NCBI GenBank assembly: GCA_002778195.1
Contig: PCDI01000004.1
Coordinates: 1,248,733-1,312,732, forward strand
Source: Raffaelea ambrosiae
Taxonomy: Eukaryota; Ascomycota; Sordariomycetes; Ophiostomatales; Ophiostomataceae
Direction: 5' to 3'
Length of the DNA stretch: 64,000 nucleotides
Shown here: positions 23,115-36,300 of the stretch, one piece after another
Layout of the letters: each line of letters starts with the position of its first letter
Numbering within the stretch: the first letter of the stretch is position 1
Program-made: the position numbers and the translations under genes
The notes under the pieces: model-generated
Seen by the model: only the letters and a program-made list of their open reading frames with translations
The model's database searches: none
What the model was told of the DNA's origin: nothing

Positions 23115-26100
23115 GGCTGGGGGTGGGCAGGAGGCGGCAGTTTAGAGAACGGGACGGGTGTGTATCGTCATTTATTCGGCGGTGCAGCGAAGACGAGGCG
23201 GGAAGCGAGGACAGGAGACTAGGAAAAGAGGGGGGGGGGTGTTCGGGACCGGCGAGGAGGTCGAAACGGGCTGAAGCGACGACGAGGCGACAGCGAGGCC
23301 GACTAGGACGAGACCAGGCCGGACGAGAAGCGAGAGAGAAGTCGACGATGTTTCTAGGGCCGTCCCAGGAGCGTTCTAGGGCGGGGGGCTTCTAGGAGAG
23401 AAGGGGAAGAGGGGGGAGGAGACAGAGAGCGAAACCGCGCGAGCGAGGAGGATGGCGAATACGAGGTGTGTGGCCGTTGGTGAGGCTGCGAAGGATTTGG
23501 CTATCCAAAAAAAGAGAGAATATGCAGAGCAACTAGTTGTATATAAATAACACAGGCATGTGTACAGTGGAGCAAGACACAAGAAGGGCCCGGTGCGCAG
23601 TCGGGGAGACACGAAGACGAAAGAACGAAAAGAAAAAAAACGAGGTCGAGATAAACAAAAAGAGAATGAAGAGCGAGGGACACAAAGGTGTGCTGTAGGG
23701 ACGGAGAGGCGGAGGAGGCGGGAGACGAGCAAAACGTGTGCAAAGGTTGGACGGAGAAATGAGATGGATGTTGATGTTGCGGCGGAAACAGAGGGGAGGG
23801 GGGGGGAGGGAAATAGCACGGTTGGCAGAGGGCAGGAGAGGCCGGGAGGCTGGCTGCGGGCTGTGGCGGCAGGCTGTTTGCGGGCTGTTTACAGGGCAGG
23901 ATGCAGTGGGCAGCTGCATGGCCAGATGCGCTATGCGCAGCATTAGTGGACAGGGCGACGCGGCCCGCCAAGAACCTTGAGCTAGGGGCGTCTTGGCAGA
24001 GCGACAGGAGCGTGGCTTTGCCTGGTTTTGTGGTGGTTGCGGGATGCGCGGGCACTGGCTTCTGGTTCTTCTTCTCTCACTCGCTCTGCGAGGCAGGAGC
24101 GACCCGGCTTCTGCAGGTCCGAGGGACGCGCCAAGCATTGGCCAACGAGGAAGGAAAGAGCGACCCGGTGCTGACGACACAGAGAGGGGGAAGCGCAGAC
24201 GGGACCGCCACTGGACCACACTGTGTAAGAGCGACCGCGACCGCCATCCCCACGGCACGCGGCCATGGCAGGAGGGACTGAGACGTCACGGGTGGCCCTC
24301 CCAAGAGCTCGGCGTTTAGGCTTTCGTATCGGATGCTGATGCTCTCTCAGGTGCACGATATCTCTCTCACTATGACGCATATCCGTACTATGCAAGGCAA
24401 ACCAACAACGAATACTCTGTAGCGCCTCGTAGTGCTGCGTCGTGAGGATATGCACCAGGATGGGCACTATTTACCAGCCCTCTCCGAACTATGACACGCC
24501 CGACCGTTTCGGCCTATTTTTTTTTCTGGGGCCCAAGGGTTAAAAAAACAAGGTTTTTTGCGTTACTGAAGACTTTAAAAATAAAGTACCCATGTACATA
24601 GTAACTCTGGCTGAACGACCGGTCGAAAGACCCAGCTTTGCGGGCTTTATGGTTGGTTGGTTTAGGCTTATTATACGGGGACGTTACAGGGCAGAAGGGA
24701 GAGCGCGCGAGACTGCCCAGGGGGATTGGCCGCGGCAGCAAAGGGCAGGCAAGACATGTCACCCGCGCCAGAGGGATGCGTCCTGCTGAGAGATGCCGGC
24801 GGAAAGGCGGAACAACGTCGACGGAGGCACTTGAAGCTCTTTTGTTCTTTTTTTGACCGTCTTTCTCTCTGGCACGGAAAGTAATACAGCCCCACATTCC
24901 GGATGACGAGACACAGCTGCTGTGTAATACGAGCAGTTACACCGTCCCTTTTGGAAGGATACCTACCTTCGGACGGACTGGCAACCCCGAGCTTCGCCTA
25001 GTTGGCTGACAGCTGTATTTGTCGCCGATGACAAAGGATGGGAAAGAGGATAACGTGTCTGGATAGGGAAAGAAAAAAAGAAGGGAAAAAGAAAAAAAAA
25101 AAAAGACACACTATCGTTTAGGATTACGAGTAAGATTAACTGCCGTGGAGACTCTTCGTTGGACTCTTTTTTTTTCACAGCCACAAAACTTTAAAGTCAA
25201 AGTGCGTGCATATCTTTCAATTGCTCCGATCTGTTTCGGTCTTGGTCTCATTTTCTTTGTCTGACTTGGCTTGCCGCGTGTACACCGCCCGTACGAGAGG
25301 ACTCTCTGTCTCTACAGCCGAGGGTTTGTGCGTGTGATCTGACCTGTTCCTTTCTTGTTTGGCGTGTGTTTCGATCGGCCCGGGCAGGCTTGGTCCAGGC
25401 ACATGGGAAAGAACATCAACGGGGTAGACGATGTGTGGACCATAAGCCGATTGCCTATCTAGAGTTTGAAGCTTTTCATAGAATGAGATGTCTCTTCCTA
25501 TCTCGCAGTGTGGCCCTGCAAAGCAGGTGCATGGGTGCATCACACAAAAAAAAAAAAACCCAGTTTTGATATTGGCAAAAACACAAAAACACAAAAACAC
25601 AAAAACGCACGAAAAACTTTTGAACAACCAATGGACACAAGAAAAGTCTGAACTCCAGAGGGAGCCCTCTTCTTCTGTGTGGATTTGTTTTCTCTTTGCC
25701 AAGATGCTGACGGCAGGCATGTCGTCGTCATCGCCAATGTTTTTTTTTCTTTTCCCTCTCGTGATCAAGTGAACATTTTTTGTGTTTTGTTCGTGCAGCG
25801 CTCATGTTCTCCATGATCGGTGTCTTCTTTTGGCTCTCTGCCTGCGCCTCCTCCTCCTCCCCCGGATTTATCGACCCCGGAACGCCGGGTCTTTGCCCAA
25901 AGCAGCAATGAAATAAAGAAATCTGTTGCTCCGCCTTGGCGTTGGGAAGCGGCAAGAAAGAAAACAAAATGATGTGATGCTTCTCCTCCGCCTTGGCGTG
26001 GGCGACACGCCAGCTCTTCGGCCCCAAGTCAACAGCGCATTGGCTGGGACGCCCATTTTTTGTGTGTACTCGTAGTTACATGGGAGTCGCTGTGCATGTG

Positions 26101-26233
26101 CAAAATGCACCCCCCTGCCTCTCCTGCAGGCGACAAGGGGGTGGGCAAAGAGCTTAACAAGCGACAGACTTGCATCTGAACTGCGCCACGTTTATCTGTC
26201 TTTGCAGCGGGCTGCCTCTTCTTGAGATGACGC

Positions 26234-26265
<32 letters not shown>

Positions 26266-27118
26266 CTTGGTTGGCGGATGGGCAGAGACTTTTGGTCCTC
26301 TCCAGTACTGCGGACAGCTATTGGCTCAAGATTTCCTGCAGCACGTTTCGCCTTTTTGTGCCATCTGTGCTTTTCCTCTGTGCTTTTCCTCTGTCCTTGT
26401 GTAAGGCAAGGCGTGGGATATCGGATGGTACGAGTCTTGTTTTTCTCTGGCCAAGTTTTGGGACAATGATATTGCGATGGCAGGGCTTACATGTACATAG
26501 TAAAGAGTGTGTGTTTGCTCTGCCTGCTGATATTCCGCCCGTTTGCAGCTATGGACGTTTCAACGGCAGCTCAGCCTGTATTGGATATGATGCTCCGGCA
26601 AAACTTGATAACGAAAGTTGACCACAAAGGCCACCCAGTGACCACCAGAGAATACCCCCCCAAAAGACGGCTTTCACCGTGGTGACGGGGAACGGAAATA
26701 TCATGAGACGGCAAAGCAAAGACAATTTGCCAATTGAAGTAACCCAATCAGCCAGGCGTGTCCCATCCGAGCTCGGAGCATGAAAAAGAATAGTCTCAGA
26801 TCATAAAAGAGCTTTCATTTGGTTTGTTTGGTTTTGCGGCCCTATGTTTCACAAAAAATAGCTTGTGTGGTATAGCAGGAGACGCCGAGGTCTTTACACC
26901 AAGGTCCTCCTTTGAGAAAAAAGTGTACGCAAGAAGGTCATCCAATGCAAAAGGCCAAAATACAGAATACGTCAAAGAGGTAAGAGAACACAGGCAAGAG
27001 GAACACCCCAAGAAGAAAAAAAGGAGAAAAAAAGAAGCTTCCAAAAACAAGACGAAAAAATCAAAACATTATTTCCGCTTTATTTTTTTTTTCTTGCTTA
27101 ATTTTTTTTTTCCAACCC
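23115..27118. other. 4.0-kb intergenic region, no gene recognised
   Basis: Upstream of the ADAM gene and downstream of the acetyl-CoA synthetase gene. Frames of up to about 240 codons (for example 23533-24258 minus) are compositionally biased and have no recognisable domain. It holds AAAAACAC repeats (25576-25606), a GT dinucleotide tract (26239-26266), TACGAGTA at 25125, TACTCGTA at 26067 and GTACATAGTA at 24594 and 26493. Confidence 0.55.
26239..26266. repeat. (GT)n microsatellite
   Basis: About thirteen to fourteen uninterrupted GT dinucleotides in a non-coding spacer. Confidence 0.9.
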
Positions 27119-30100
27119 TTATTTCTTCTTCGCGTCGTGCACGATCTTGATGATCTTGTCCACAATGGTCGGGTCGGACAGCTAATGATTGTCAGTACGG
27201 GAGGTCATAAAGACGAGGAAAAACAGCAAAATGGCGGGTGCAGAAGAAGCTTCCACGTAGTGCTTGTACTTACAGTGGTAATGTCGCCAAGCTGGTCCTC
27301 CTCGCCGGCCAGGATCTTGCGCAGAATACGACGCATGATCTTGCCGGACCGGGTCTTGGGAAGATCCGGAACGACATAGACGGCCTTGGGCGCGGCGAAG
27401 GGGCCGATGCTCTTGCGCACCTGCAGGATGAACTCCTTGCGCAGGGCATCCGTCACCTCGCTGACGTCCTTGATGGCCACGAAAGCGTTGACGGCCTGGC
27501 CGGTCAGCTCGTCGTGCACACCGACGACGGCGGCCTCGGCCACGGCGTGGTGCTCGATCAGAGCAGCCTCGATCTCGGCCGTCGACAGACGGTGACCGCT
27601 GACGTTGACGACATCGTCGACACGACCGCGGATCCAGTAGAAGCCCTCGTGGTCACGGCCAGCACCGTCACCCGTGAACTGAAACGTGTTAGTACAAGAG
27701 AGAGAGAGAGAGTGTGTGTGTGTAACTATGCATGGGAACTTACGTAGTAACCCTTGTACACGTTCAGGTAGGTGTCCATGAAGCGCTTGTGGGAGCCCCA
27801 GACGGTGCGGGCCATGCTAGGCCATGGCTGCTTGAAGGCCAGAACACCCTCGACGTCGTTGCCGAGGATCTCCTCGCCGCTGACGGGGTCGATGATGGCG
27901 GGCTCGATGCCGAAGAAGGGCAGGGAGGCGGAACCGGGCTTTGTGGGGGTCACGCCGGCAAGGGGAGTAATGACGTTGGAGCCGGTTTCGGTTTGCCAGT
28001 AGGTCTGGGAAGTCAGTACGATGATCGAAGAGGAAGCGAGGACCGAAAAGAGGACCAAAAAGAGGGCAAAAAAACAAGCGAAGCGAGGACGAAAAATACA
28101 AAACTTACATCGACAATCTGGGCCTCCTCCTGACCAACAACCTCAAAGTACCACTTCCAGATCTCGGCGGCAATGGGCTCGCCGACAGAGCCGAGGACAC
28201 GGAGCTGCTGCATGTTGTGCTTGACAAAGTGGTCGCCGGCGCGCTTGAGCAGACGCAGGGCGGTGGGTGCGACGTAGAACTGGGTGACCTTGTGCTTCTC
28301 GATGATGTCCCAGTAGCGAGAGAAGTTGGGGTAGGCCGGGGTGCCCTCGAAGACGACGGTGGTGACGCCGAGCAGGAGCGGCGCGTAGACGACGTAGGTG
28401 TGGCCGGTGATCCAGCCGACGTCGCCGCCGCAGAAGTAGATGTCCTTGTCGTGGATGTCGAAGACGTACTTGCCGGTGGCGGCAGCGCCCAGCAGGTAGC
28501 CGCCGGTGGTGTGCATGACGCCCTTGGGCTTGCCGGTGGAGCCGGAGGTGTAGAGCAGGAAGAGCGGGTCCTCGCTGTTGACGGTCTCGGGGGAGATGTA
28601 CGAGGGCCACTTCTCGACCTCCTCGTGCCACCACAGGTCGCGGCCCTTGGTCCAGGGCACGTCGGCGCCGGTGCGCTTGTAGACGAGCACGCCCTTGACG
28701 TCGGGGCACTGCTTGAGGGCGTCGTCGACGATCTTCTTGGTGCCAATGACCTTGCCGCCGCGCTTGCCCTCGTCGGTGGTGATGACGACCTTGCACTCGG
28801 CGTCGATGACGCGGTCGCGCAGCGAGTCGGACGAGAAGCCGGCGAAGACGACGGAGTGGACGGCGCCGATGCGGCTGCAGGCCAAGAAGGCGATGACGGC
28901 CTCGGGGATCATGGGCAGGTAGATGGCTACGGTGTCGCCCTTGTTGACGCCCATGTGCTTGAGCACGTAGGCGGTGCGGCAGACCTCGCGCAGCAGCTCG
29001 CTGTAGGTCAGGGTGCGGCCGTCGCCGGGCTCGTCGGCCTCGTAGATGATGGCGGCGCGGTCGGGGTTCTTGAAGGCGTGGCGGTCGACGCAGTTGTACG
29101 ACGCATTGAGCTGGCCCTCGAGGAACCAGGCGGCGTCGCCGTTGAGCAGCGAGCCGCTGCGCACCGTCTTGAAGTCGCGGAACCAGGTCAGCAGCTCGCG
29201 CGCTTGGCGGCCCCAGAAGAGGTCGGGGTTCTTGATCGACTCCTGGTACATCTGCTCATATTCCTGGAGGCCTTTTTGGTAAAAGGAGCCGTGTTAGCAG
29301 CTGGCTGGCCCGGTATTGCTGTCCTTGTCTGCCATGGACAGCCATTGGCAGCCATGGGCAGCCAGGGGCAGCCATTGGCAGCTCGTGCCGGACGCCCTCG
29401 CTGTCCGGCTGGCTGTCCGGCTGGCTGTCCGGCCGGCAGCTGGAGCTCCGTGGGGGAAAGAGCTTGAAGCAAAAGTGGAGTCTCGTGACGTACCAGAAAT
29501 GTGAGGCTTTGAGGGATGCTCTGTTCGGGCCAATTAGCTAAAATCCGTTTGCCGTGACCACGCTGGACCGCGCTGGACCGCGCTGGGCCACACTGGACCA
29601 CTTGGTGCTATGCCCGCCGGGCACTGCGTCTCCATCCTGCTCCTCCACCGCCCCATCGCCCCAAGCGCGCCGTCCGTCCAAAGAGACCGCCCCAAACCCT
29701 GCAGCCCACGTTTGCAGGGCCCGGCGTGTGGACGGACGGCCGCAAGCTAAGGCAACGGCCCCCCCCTCCCTCCTAGGAAACCTCCACTCTCTCCCAACAA
29801 TAGCAATTTGCGAGACAATTTGCGAGAGAAGGTAGGGCGCACACAAAGGAGGAGGAGCCGTCCGCAACAACACTGAGGCAAAAAAAAAAAAGGAAAACAC
29901 AGCCCAAAAACAAGGGACACACATACTGGCAAGCATTTTCTCGGGTGGGTCTATTAAAACGTTGGGTTAGCAGCCACTTCTTCATTCTTCTCCAGCGATG
30001 TCGGACACGTCGGACACATAAAAATTCTGCTTTTGTGGTTCTTTGTGGTCTTTTTGTGGTCTTTTTGTGGTCTTGCGGGTGCATTTCGGTGCCTTTTCTG

Positions 30101-30308
30101 GTTTTTGGGTAGCTTTGGGGTAGCTTGGACCAGCTTGGCCCAGCTTGCGCCTGGTTGTGGCAGGCTTCGACAGGTGACCGCAGGGTTGTTGTGGCCAGGT
30201 CGTCGTCCTTCGTAATGTCATGGAATGTGCTCAGGGGCAAGCAAACTTACGGAAGGTGTCGACCTCGTGGGCCTCCGCCACCACGGGCGTCTTCGGTGCA
30301 GCAGCCAT
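27119..30308 (-). CDS. facA: Acetyl-CoA synthetase (AMP-forming), FacA/Acs type
   Basis: Acetate + ATP + CoA to acetyl-CoA + AMP + PPi; it supplies cytosolic and nuclear acetyl-CoA and allows growth on acetate. Seven exons (30308-30251, 29950-29927, 29520-29494, 29271-28109, 28004-27744, 27678-27274, 27181-27119) encode 666 residues, normal for the family. Exons 2 and 3 are micro-exons of 24 and 27 nt. All junctions keep phase and produce the expected N-terminus (AEAHEVDTFHPPEKMLAKHP, then SKPHISGLQEYEQMY). Recognisable motifs: the ATP/AMP signature YTSGSTGKPKG (residues about 277-287), TYWQTETGSN, GRVDDVVNVSGHR (about 529-541) and PKTRSGKIMRR with the adenylation lysine K624, the residue acetylated and regulated in many family members. 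The first three introns (300, 406 and 222 nt) are much longer than the rest and contain short tandem repeats. Control by acetate regulators is known in other fungi; I did not identify sites with confidence. Confidence 0.95.
29272..30250 (-). repeat. Tandem-repeat-rich introns 1-3 of the acetyl-CoA synthetase gene
   Basis: Intron 3 (29493-29272) carries repeated GGCAGCCAT/GGGCAGCC units near 29335-29385 and three GGCTGGCTGTCC-like units near 29403-29436. Intron 2 (29926-29521) carries GCTGGACCGC units near 29560-29595. Intron 1 (30250-29951) carries TTTTTGTGGTC units near 30034-30073 and AGCTTGG units near 30112-30150. The two micro-exons sit between these tracts. Confidence 0.75.
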
Positions 30309-33300
30309 TGTGCGTCGTGGACGGCCGGCCGAAGCGAGGCGTGACAAGCAGACGGGTTGGAGAGAATCCAATGGACAGTTCCGGGGACTGCCTGAGCGCG
30401 AGCTGTTCTGGAGCTCGTCTGGGAGGAGCTGGGGAGCTGGGGCGCCGTCAACCACTGGCAGCTTGCGCAGCAGACCGCAGGAGCTCGAAGAAGGCCGAGA
30501 ACGGGAGCGGGGGGAGGTTGAGGAGAAGCAAAGCAAAAGGGACAAGAGGGAACGCGCTGGTGAAAGCTGTTCAGAGCTGTTCAGAGCTGTTCAAGAGAGG
30601 CGCAAAGAGAGTGCGTGCGTGTGTCGAGGAGAGAAGATTGGTGGGGCAGGCTGGCAGCTGTTGGAGACGAAGTAGGAGGAGGGATGAGGAGAACTAACGA
30701 ACAAGAGGAGAAGCAGGAGACGGGAGAGCGACAAGAGACAAGGAGGGACAGAGTAGAGAAAACAAGACACAGAACAGCAGCCCTGCGGGCAGGAAAGGGG
30801 GGGAGACTCCAGGTTTTAATAAATGGAGAGCAGGGTCGACACCGGCGCGGAGGCGAGTCAGGGCGAGCCACCAGGACGAGATGGGGCAGCAGGTCAGCGA
30901 GAACAGCAGAGCAGACGACTGGCTGGCGAAGCTATAGTTAGCACGGCGGCCCAGCAGGGGAGAGGGGCCCAGCAGGGGAGGGGCCAGAGGGGAGGGGGGG
31001 GGGGGTTGCCACGGGCCATTACCCACAGGCAGTATGAACGAACTAGTGCATATCGTCATGTACGGAGTACATGCAGGCCAAGTGGAGGAAGTGGCAGCGA
31101 GGGGGGGGTATGGGGAAGGGCTGGTGCGCGCGCACAGGAGCGGGAGAGAGGGGAAAGAGCGGAGTAGGGGAAGAAAACGGGACGGGGCAGAAGGGATGGA
31201 CGGAGGGGACAGTCTGATCCTGCGCAGGCAAAAGTGCGGAGGATCAATAATGGGCCATGGCTGGATGGATGGAAGGAGGAGAGTGTGGAGGGCGGGCTGG
31301 GCGGGCTGGCTGGGCAGGCCGGGGGGCGGGTGTCATTGGCGGTCGTGCCTGCCATCAGTGGTGTAAGTCAGTCGGCGCGAGTTTAGCGAGCAGGACGACA
31401 AGCACCTTCCGCGTGCAGCGCGCTTTGTACTGCGACTTCTCTGGGACAAGGGAAGCAGAGCCCACCCCCTCCCGCGCACACAGGCACGCCGCACCGCGCT
31501 GCCTGGGGACTGGGGATTCCGTCCGCCCGGTGGTGTTCTCGGCGCGCTCGTCCCACCCCTGCTCGCTGGTGTCGCAACGAACTGTGCATGTCCGGTGACG
31601 ATGGGCAAGACTCGATGTGGCTCGCAAGAGTGCCTGCACGCTGCTGCCCACACGAACCGTCGCCGCGCACACGCAGGCCCGCCCTGGACGGCCAGGCCAC
31701 GGCAGCGGCAGGCGCATGTGCGGATCATACGTTTTGGGAGACGACGGGCGCGGGCTAGACGAGGACAAACTGCGCACAATGGCGAACGCTAAATCTCCCA
31801 CATCCCACTATTTCTCGACGACGCATCTGTCTGGAGATTCCTGGAGATTTCGCGGGGATGCATAAACGAGGCAGGAGCACCGCAATCGGCCGGCCGCTCC
31901 TTCCTCGTCTTCCCGTCGCAGGCTCCACCGCGGCTGTTTCGCGTACTATGTACTTATAGTGGGTGCGTTCTCTGGCAAAATTGGTCGTCCTGGATATCCA
32001 AACGAGCAGGCGCACAGCGTCGAGAATAGGCTCGAACGCGGGTCGCACGCACTCGTAGACAGACTCGTAATCGCAATGGGGGTGCTGATTTTCCCAATTT
32101 TTCCTGCGGCGCTTCCTTCCGCCAACCCGGGATGCCGTTGGGGGTCGTCACACACACACGCACACACAGACACACACACACATACACACACATGCGCTCT
32201 GAAGATAGTCATCAGCAAAAGGAGGGGAAGCACCCCCCTCCCCAGGTGCTGATATAAGTTGCCGGTTTTCCAGAAGCCCAAGAGTCTCCGGACACAGGCA
32301 TCAGAGTGGCCAAACGCAGGCCAGCGATCAGGCGTTCTGTGAACTGACGCCTCATCTTGGCGCGACAAATCATCCATGGCTCCTGCCCTGACGGGCACCA
32401 GCCGAAACGACCGATCCCAGGCAGTTGGGGATGCCACGCAAAAGAAATGGAGAACCCCGCATTTGCATCCTGTCCAGGGAAAGAGCGACCCCAACCCCTC
32501 ACACTTGGCTGGGGGAGGGAAAGAGCGTCCACCACCACCCACCACAGCCCAGTCATGCGACAGGGCGCCGTTGTACCGGTACTTTGTTTCTCCAGCAGGC
32601 CCAATCCAGCAGGCCAATGACGTGTGTTTTACTTACACGATGCACTGACCGGCATTTTCGACCGCGCAACGGCACAGAACAACAGAACAACAGAACAACC
32701 GCCCGGCGACCACCACTTGGTATCTCCTTCCTGGCCGTGTAGCGCCGTCCCTGCACCGTCCCTGCACCGTCCCTGCCACCCTAGCACGCTGCTACCAAGA
32801 GGCGATCGCGGAGGCAGAGCCCACTTTGAGCGCATGTCGCTTTCCTTTCTCCAGAACAGGAACACCCCCAATCCTACGCAGGAACGCCACGGCTTTGCGG
32901 GTGCCTTTACGGGTGCCTTTACGAGTATCTCGCACGCTCTCGACCTCTTTCGGGCAGCCACACACACCAACAAATCGACCAGAGACCCATCTGCCACGGC
33001 ACCGGCGTGAAACGCCTTTGTGGAGGGGTGTGTTCTCCCCCCCCCTCCCCCCTTTTCCCCTCCTACGAGATATGACCTCAATGGGTGAACGGAGAAAATT
33101 ACTCCAAAAATGACGCTTGGAGGCAGGGACCAAAGGGACGTCGACGAAAAAAAATTGGGCAGAGCCCACACATACGCACCCCAGTTAAAAAAAAAAATAT
33201 AAAGACCTCGGGTAAGGGGGCTGACCAGTGTCCTTTTTTCGAATTTTTTTTGTTGACTCTTGGGCAGGAAGCATAGCCATGGCATTCCGTCGTTCTCCAG

Positions 33301-36300
33301 CAAAGTAGCAAAAAGGAACAAACACACACCAAAAAAACGGGACTCCCAAGGGACGAATCGGCTTGCAGACGAAACAAAGACAAGACGCACCTTTCTCTGG
33401 GGGAGAAGAACAAGACACAGGCCAGGCGCAGCCGCTCTGGAGATTACCCCAGTCGGATCTGGTTTGGCCGGTTGGGGCGGTCTCGTTTATTTGTTGGGGC
33501 GCCGTGGTCGGCAACCACCACACCTGCAGCAAAAAGAAGGAACCACAGGAACCACAGGAGCCAGAGGAGCCACATACAACCAAGCAGGAACCGCACTACA
33601 AAGTTATCTATAGAAGCTGGCTTCGACAAAACATGGTTCCAGAGCCGTTTATTCGAGAAACCATTTCCTCTCCTCGAAGACGACTGGCGAGCCCAAACGC
33701 ATGGCCAGACGCATGGCCATCGAGCAAAAAAGAGGGACCCCCCGAGGATCTGACAGCAGCCTTCATCGGTCCCCCCCTTATTTGTGGGCACTCCTATGGA
33801 AAACGACAGGCTCTAAGTACGGTCTATGACTTCCCCAACCGGCTCTGAGCGAGGATGCTGTTGCGGAACCGGGGATGGGGGGGGGGGGACCAAACAGACC
33901 AAACAAAAAACACTCAAAGGACGACAAACCCAGCAAAAGAGATTTGAACGCCGTTTAACACAATGGCGCCAGTGGAACCATCGGACTCTGCGCTAAGCAC
34001 CTCACACAAGTAGTGCTTGGCTGACCCGCCAGTGTCGTTTTCTCCCACACGTCTTGATATTTTCATGTTACCTGACTGGACAGTTCCAGATTTGCTTCTT
34101 TCTCTTTGATGCTACTCACCTTACACGGCTCTACTTTTTTTCTGCTGGGCTGCCCCTCCAGGCTAAGCCAAAACGGAAAAAGGGCACGCCTTCTCTGGAC
34201 AAACGGAGCTTTTGAGGAGGAACCTTTTATTGTGGTCCCTCCCTCTCCCCCCTTGTGGAATGTGGTCCTGTGGACAATTTTCTTGTGTCTCGGGGGGTGT
34301 CCCTGCTCTCTCTCGTGTCCTTTGTTTGTGTGCTCTCTCTTTATTTTTCGGTCTTGCTTTGTCCGGGATGGGTCTTAGTTGCCCCCCCCTGCGGCTCCTG
34401 TCAACGTTGCAAACGTCATTCGCCGAAGACCCAGTGCGCAATCTACCGGCTGTCCAGAAAAAAAAAAGAATTGCGAAAGTCGGACAGTCGTCAGTTCCGA
34501 AGCTATGAGTGGTCACGTTTCTCACTTTTTTTTTTATTCACTGTTTTTTTGTTCGTGTGTCATTCTCTCTTTTTGGTGTTTCTTCCCCACCGAATCCGCG
34601 GTTCCGCTACGGCACTAACACGGCATACGGCACCCACCGTAAGGCATATCTTGAGACAGTTGGTCCGAGACTTCGGACAAAAAGAAAAAAAGAAAGGAGT
34701 TGCCCTTTTGGGGCTGCTTTGTAGATATCTCTTGTTACTCTTTTTCCCCCCCTCGAATATCCGTAGCAACTTGGCTCCGTGCCGTGAGAGTTGTAAACTC
34801 GTAAATGTTGGCACGAACGGCTCGGAAAAGTGTTCAAACCTTTTGCTGCGGAACGACGGGCAGATCCCCAGGGCAAGAAAAAAAAGAGAGAAAAGGGAGA
34901 GCAAACACGCATCTAGTTCATGACACAACCACAAAGCCCGAGAGGATCCAACGATCGACCGCTGCATGGCTTGCTCGCGTGCACCAAGGGAGAGTGCCCA
35001 GTAGAGAGATCGACAGCCACTCTAACCGACTACTTACCGAACACACAAGAAACAATTAACAAACCAATGCGTGTGATTCGACACCGGCGTTTTTTGTCCT
35101 GTCTCGGTAATCCTGCCTATTTATTCTGTAACTAAATCGCCAAATGCCGCGCTGGTGATAGGCTTGGGTAGACCGGGCCAGACCCTCGTCCCTCTCAAAA
35201 TCATCGGCGTATCTACACAGCCCATATGGTTGTCTTAGCCGAAGCCTTGCCGTGCTATCTCGTTTCATTCCGGCCTTCACTCCCTTTTCCCCTTTCTGTC
35301 TCCTTCCCTTGCACCCCCCGAAAGGGAAATCCCGGGGAGAGCCCAATCGTTGGACAAAACACATGAGAAAAGCAAGTTTCCAAGACGCTGTATTCTTCTC
35401 GGCAGACACACAAGATTCAGCCGCCAACAACAACAAGACAAAGAAGCGGGTCAAGTACTTGGAAAACTCCCCAAGATAACTAGTTGTACTCTGTAAATCC
35501 TCCAAACAATATGTGGTGGCCAGCCACCCCCCGCCCCAAGGTCGGACAAGGCTGCGCACGCACTGCATTCCAAATCCATGCGCCTTTGTCTCCGAGAGAC
35601 CACTGTACTGTCGCGTGTAACAGGTACAACTACTGCCTGCCACGTTGGCGGTACCGATAATAGCCCCATGGGGCAAACCCCTCCAGCCGAGTCTGTCGTA
35701 CAAGCATTTGCGGGGTGTACGTAGCACAAGACGAGCGCACCCTGGTACACGCATTGATATGAGGTTGCCTTGATTGGTGGTATTGGTCTTTTGCAAAGCA
35801 ATTTGGAATATTGTAGTTGTATCTACAGATGCGCCTTTTGTAAACTGTCATGAACCGTTAAAAACAAAACAATAGTTGCCATGCCCCAAAACTCGTTATA
35901 TGGTCCTCTCTTCCAAGCTGCCCGGCGTGCCGAACGTGCCATGCGGTGGTGCTCTCTCTCTTTCTTTGCCGTGGTTGCTGTGTCCGTTGCTCTGTGACGA
36001 CGTCTTTCTCCACGTCATTTCATGTCAGCCAGACCTCGTGTCCCTGCGCTCGCCTGCCTTATCCGTAGCCGAATCATAGCACACGCAACTGGCTGAAGGG
36101 GCAAGAAGGAGAAAGTTCCCCCAAGCGGAGATCCCTGTTTTCTTTTCCCCCATTCAGCCCTAAGAGGAAAATCCCCCCCTCATGGCCACCCCCTCCTCCC
36201 TCTTCTCCTCTCGTAAAGGGTGCCCGCGTCGATCGTCCCAAACCATGGACTCGTATGCATTGTCCACGGCCCGCCCGAATGGTTTCTGATTGTCTTCTTC

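Noticed and set aside
21657..23222. Plus-strand frame of 521 codons
   Set aside because: It is antisense to the ADAM gene; high GC at third positions removes stop codons from the complement. It has no domain and its composition is all Gly, Val, Ala, Asp and Glu.
28217..29467. Plus-strand frame of 416 codons
   Set aside because: Antisense of the acetyl-CoA synthetase main exon, explained by GC-rich third positions.
33962..34012. Sixteen-codon frame starting ACACAATGGCGCC on the plus strand
   Set aside because: The start context is good, but nothing downstream joins to it as a gene and the frame overlaps the tRNA-like words. There is too little to support a micropeptide or first exon.
33930..34070. 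tRNA-like box A (TAGCGCAG) and box B (GTTCAAATC) words on the minus strand
   Set aside because: The boxes are at plausible spacing, but the five T-stem bases around TTCAAAT do not pair properly and no acceptor stem can be drawn. I do not call a tRNA; a covariance search would settle it.
35056..35796. Minus-strand frame of 246 codons
   Set aside because: No recognisable domain, no splice pattern, composition like translated spacer.
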